A DNA stretch of 64,000 nucleotides from Polaribacter sp. Q13 (GTDB lineage: Bacteria; Bacteroidota; Bacteroidia; Flavobacteriales; Flavobacteriaceae): NCBI RefSeq assembly GCF_016858305.2, contig NZ_CP074436.1, positions 1,384,001 through 1,448,000 on the forward strand. The letters run 5' to 3'. Below are positions 63,273 through 64,000 of the stretch, in pieces. Under the pieces are notes generated by a model. It saw only the letters and a program-made list of their open reading frames with translations. It ran no database searches and was not told the DNA's origin. The translations under genes and the position numbers were made by a program. Each line of letters starts with the position of its first letter. The first letter of the stretch is position 1.

Positions 63273-63368
63273 AAAAACATGTTCTTAAATCTAAATTAAT
63301 TATAAATAACAAGAAACAAAATTACATTAAAAATTAGTTTTATAAAGAGATTCATTTATTTTTGTGAA

Positions 63369-63911
63369 ATGCAGCAAAAAATAGTCTTAATAGGTGGACC
63401 AGGAACGGGAAAAACTTCGGTTATAAATGAATTAACAAATAGAGGGTGTTTTTGTATGCCCGAAATTTCTAGAGAAGTAACTTTAGAGGCTCAAAAAAAA
63501 GGAATTGACCAACTGTTCTTAACAGAACCTTTATTATTTAGCAAAATGCTTTTAGAAGGTAGAGAAAAACAATTTTTAGAAGCGAGTAAAAGCAAGGAAA
63601 AAATTGTTTTTTTTGATAGAGGAATTCCAGATGTTCACGCATACATGGATTATTTTAAAACAGAATACCCGATAACATTTTTCGAAAAAAGCAACCACTA
63701 TAAATACACCAAAATTTTTCATTTTTCTCCTTGGGAAGACATTCATACTACAGATAATGAACGTTATGAATCTTTTGAAGAAACTTTAGAGATTGACAAA
63801 TTTTTAATGAACTCTTATACAGATTTAGGATACACCATCATTAATATTCCTTTTGGATCTTTAAAAGAAAGAGCCGATTTTGTTGTTAATTCGCTTGCTT
63901 GCGATTTATGA
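63369..63911 (+). CDS. AAA_28 family ATP-binding protein
   Basis: A 180-residue P-loop protein: Walker A IGGPGTGKTSVINEL at residues 7-21, a Walker B-like IVFFDRGIPDVHAYMDYF and a conserved HFSPWEDIHTTDNERYESFE segment. This is the AAA_28 family of small kinase-like ATPases, with unknown substrate. The stop codon overlaps the recQ start (ATGA), so the two are translationally coupled. A TATTTTTG box lies just before the start codon at 63357-63364. Confidence 0.88.
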   Translation: MQQKIVLIGGPGTGKTSVINELTNRGCFCMPEISREVTLEAQKKGIDQLFLTEPLLFSKMLLEGREKQFLEASKSKEKIVFFDRGIPDVHAYMDYFKTEYPITFFEKSNHYKYTKIFHFSPWEDIHTTDNERYESFEETLEIDKFLMNSYTDLGYTIINIPFGSLKERADFVVNSLACDL

Positions 63912-64000
63912 TTGCTACAAAAGAAATATTAAAAAAATATTGGGGATTTTCTGAATTTAGGCCCCAACAAGAAGAAATAATTTCTGCTACATTGGCTCAA
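63908..64000 (+). CDS. recQ: RecQ family ATP-dependent DNA helicase, N-terminus
   Basis: Only the first 31 codons lie in the window: MIATKEILKKYWGFSEF, then RPQQEEIISATLAQ. The YWGFxxFRxxQxEII pattern is the conserved RecQ motif 0 region just before Walker A. The start overlaps the stop of the preceding gene by four bases. The rest of the protein is beyond the right edge. Confidence 0.85.
   Translation, partial: MIATKEILKKYWGFSEFRPQQEEIISATLAQ

Noticed and set aside
1..64000. Insertion sequence or transposase gene
   Set aside because: No frame with a DDE, HUH or serine-recombinase pattern was seen; the mobile signals are limited to non-coding repeats.

Overview
The window is AT-rich chromosomal DNA (roughly 30% GC by eye) from a member of the Bacteroidota, almost certainly a Flavobacteriaceae close to Polaribacter or Tenacibaculum. 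The evidence is a long Bacteroidetes-type SecA, HmuY/TonB-dependent receptor pairs, SLBB-type export lipoproteins, Y_Y_Y/LytTR two-component proteins, split transketolase, DUF6607, DUF3822 and DUF6686 families, and a TTG-N19-TAnnTTTG promoter. There are no rRNA genes, CRISPR arrays or recognisable transposases, and there are two tRNA genes.

Layout. 1-790: end of an outer-membrane receptor-like barrel. 800-1640: a single orphan gene with a palindromic 3' element, sitting between two inverted copies of another repeat. 1.7-16.7 kb: housekeeping genes (fumC, guanine deaminase, a Wzc/Wza-like export pair, methyltransferase, cobalamin adenosyltransferase, secA, an ECF sigma factor with a 47-codon companion, uvrA). 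16.9-20.8 kb: a secreted leucine-rich-repeat protein coupled to a polytopic membrane protein. 20.9-29.7 kb: a divergent haem locus with HmuY and its receptor on one strand, and DUF6607, ankyrin, DUF2271, a PepSY-flavodoxin-FNR membrane reductase and DUF6686 on the other. 29.8-34.6 kb: an orphan lipoprotein and a LytS-type kinase / phosphoesterase / LytTR regulator operon. 34.9-46.7 kb: an accessory region of minus-strand genes with a broken YARHG gene, a DUF417/AraC/SDR group, SGNH hydrolase, MRJP-like lipoprotein, VOC and SnoaL proteins, a Crp/Fnr regulator and four orphan genes separated by palindromic elements. 46.9-47.1 kb: tRNA-Leu(GAG) and tRNA-Lys(UUU). 47.2-64 kb: core genes again (aroK, PRTase, S4 protein, FKBP lipoprotein, transketolase subunit, two PPK2 genes, LpxR-like protein, RecD-like helicase, DUF3822-rsmD, MoxR, three PPIase-type proteins, DUF493, AAA_28 ATPase, start of recQ).

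The most unusual feature is the family of palindromic elements at the 3' ends of orphan genes, seen at 1.4 kb, 38.5 kb, 39.5 kb and from 43.2 to 46.7 kb. Their ends are conserved (GTATAARCTTTRTTGC-type arms), their centres vary in length and sequence, and each lies at or just after a stop codon in the same orientation as its gene. This is the architecture of integron attC cassettes, but the canonical attC boxes are not clearly present and there is no integrase in the window. The second notable feature is the haem locus: its DUF2271 protein carries a DAITGAT motif resembling ApbE flavinylation sites, directly upstream of a fused membrane flavin reductase.

All functions are read from motifs and gene order only; no database search was possible. 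Positions of short sites were counted by hand and may be off by a base.
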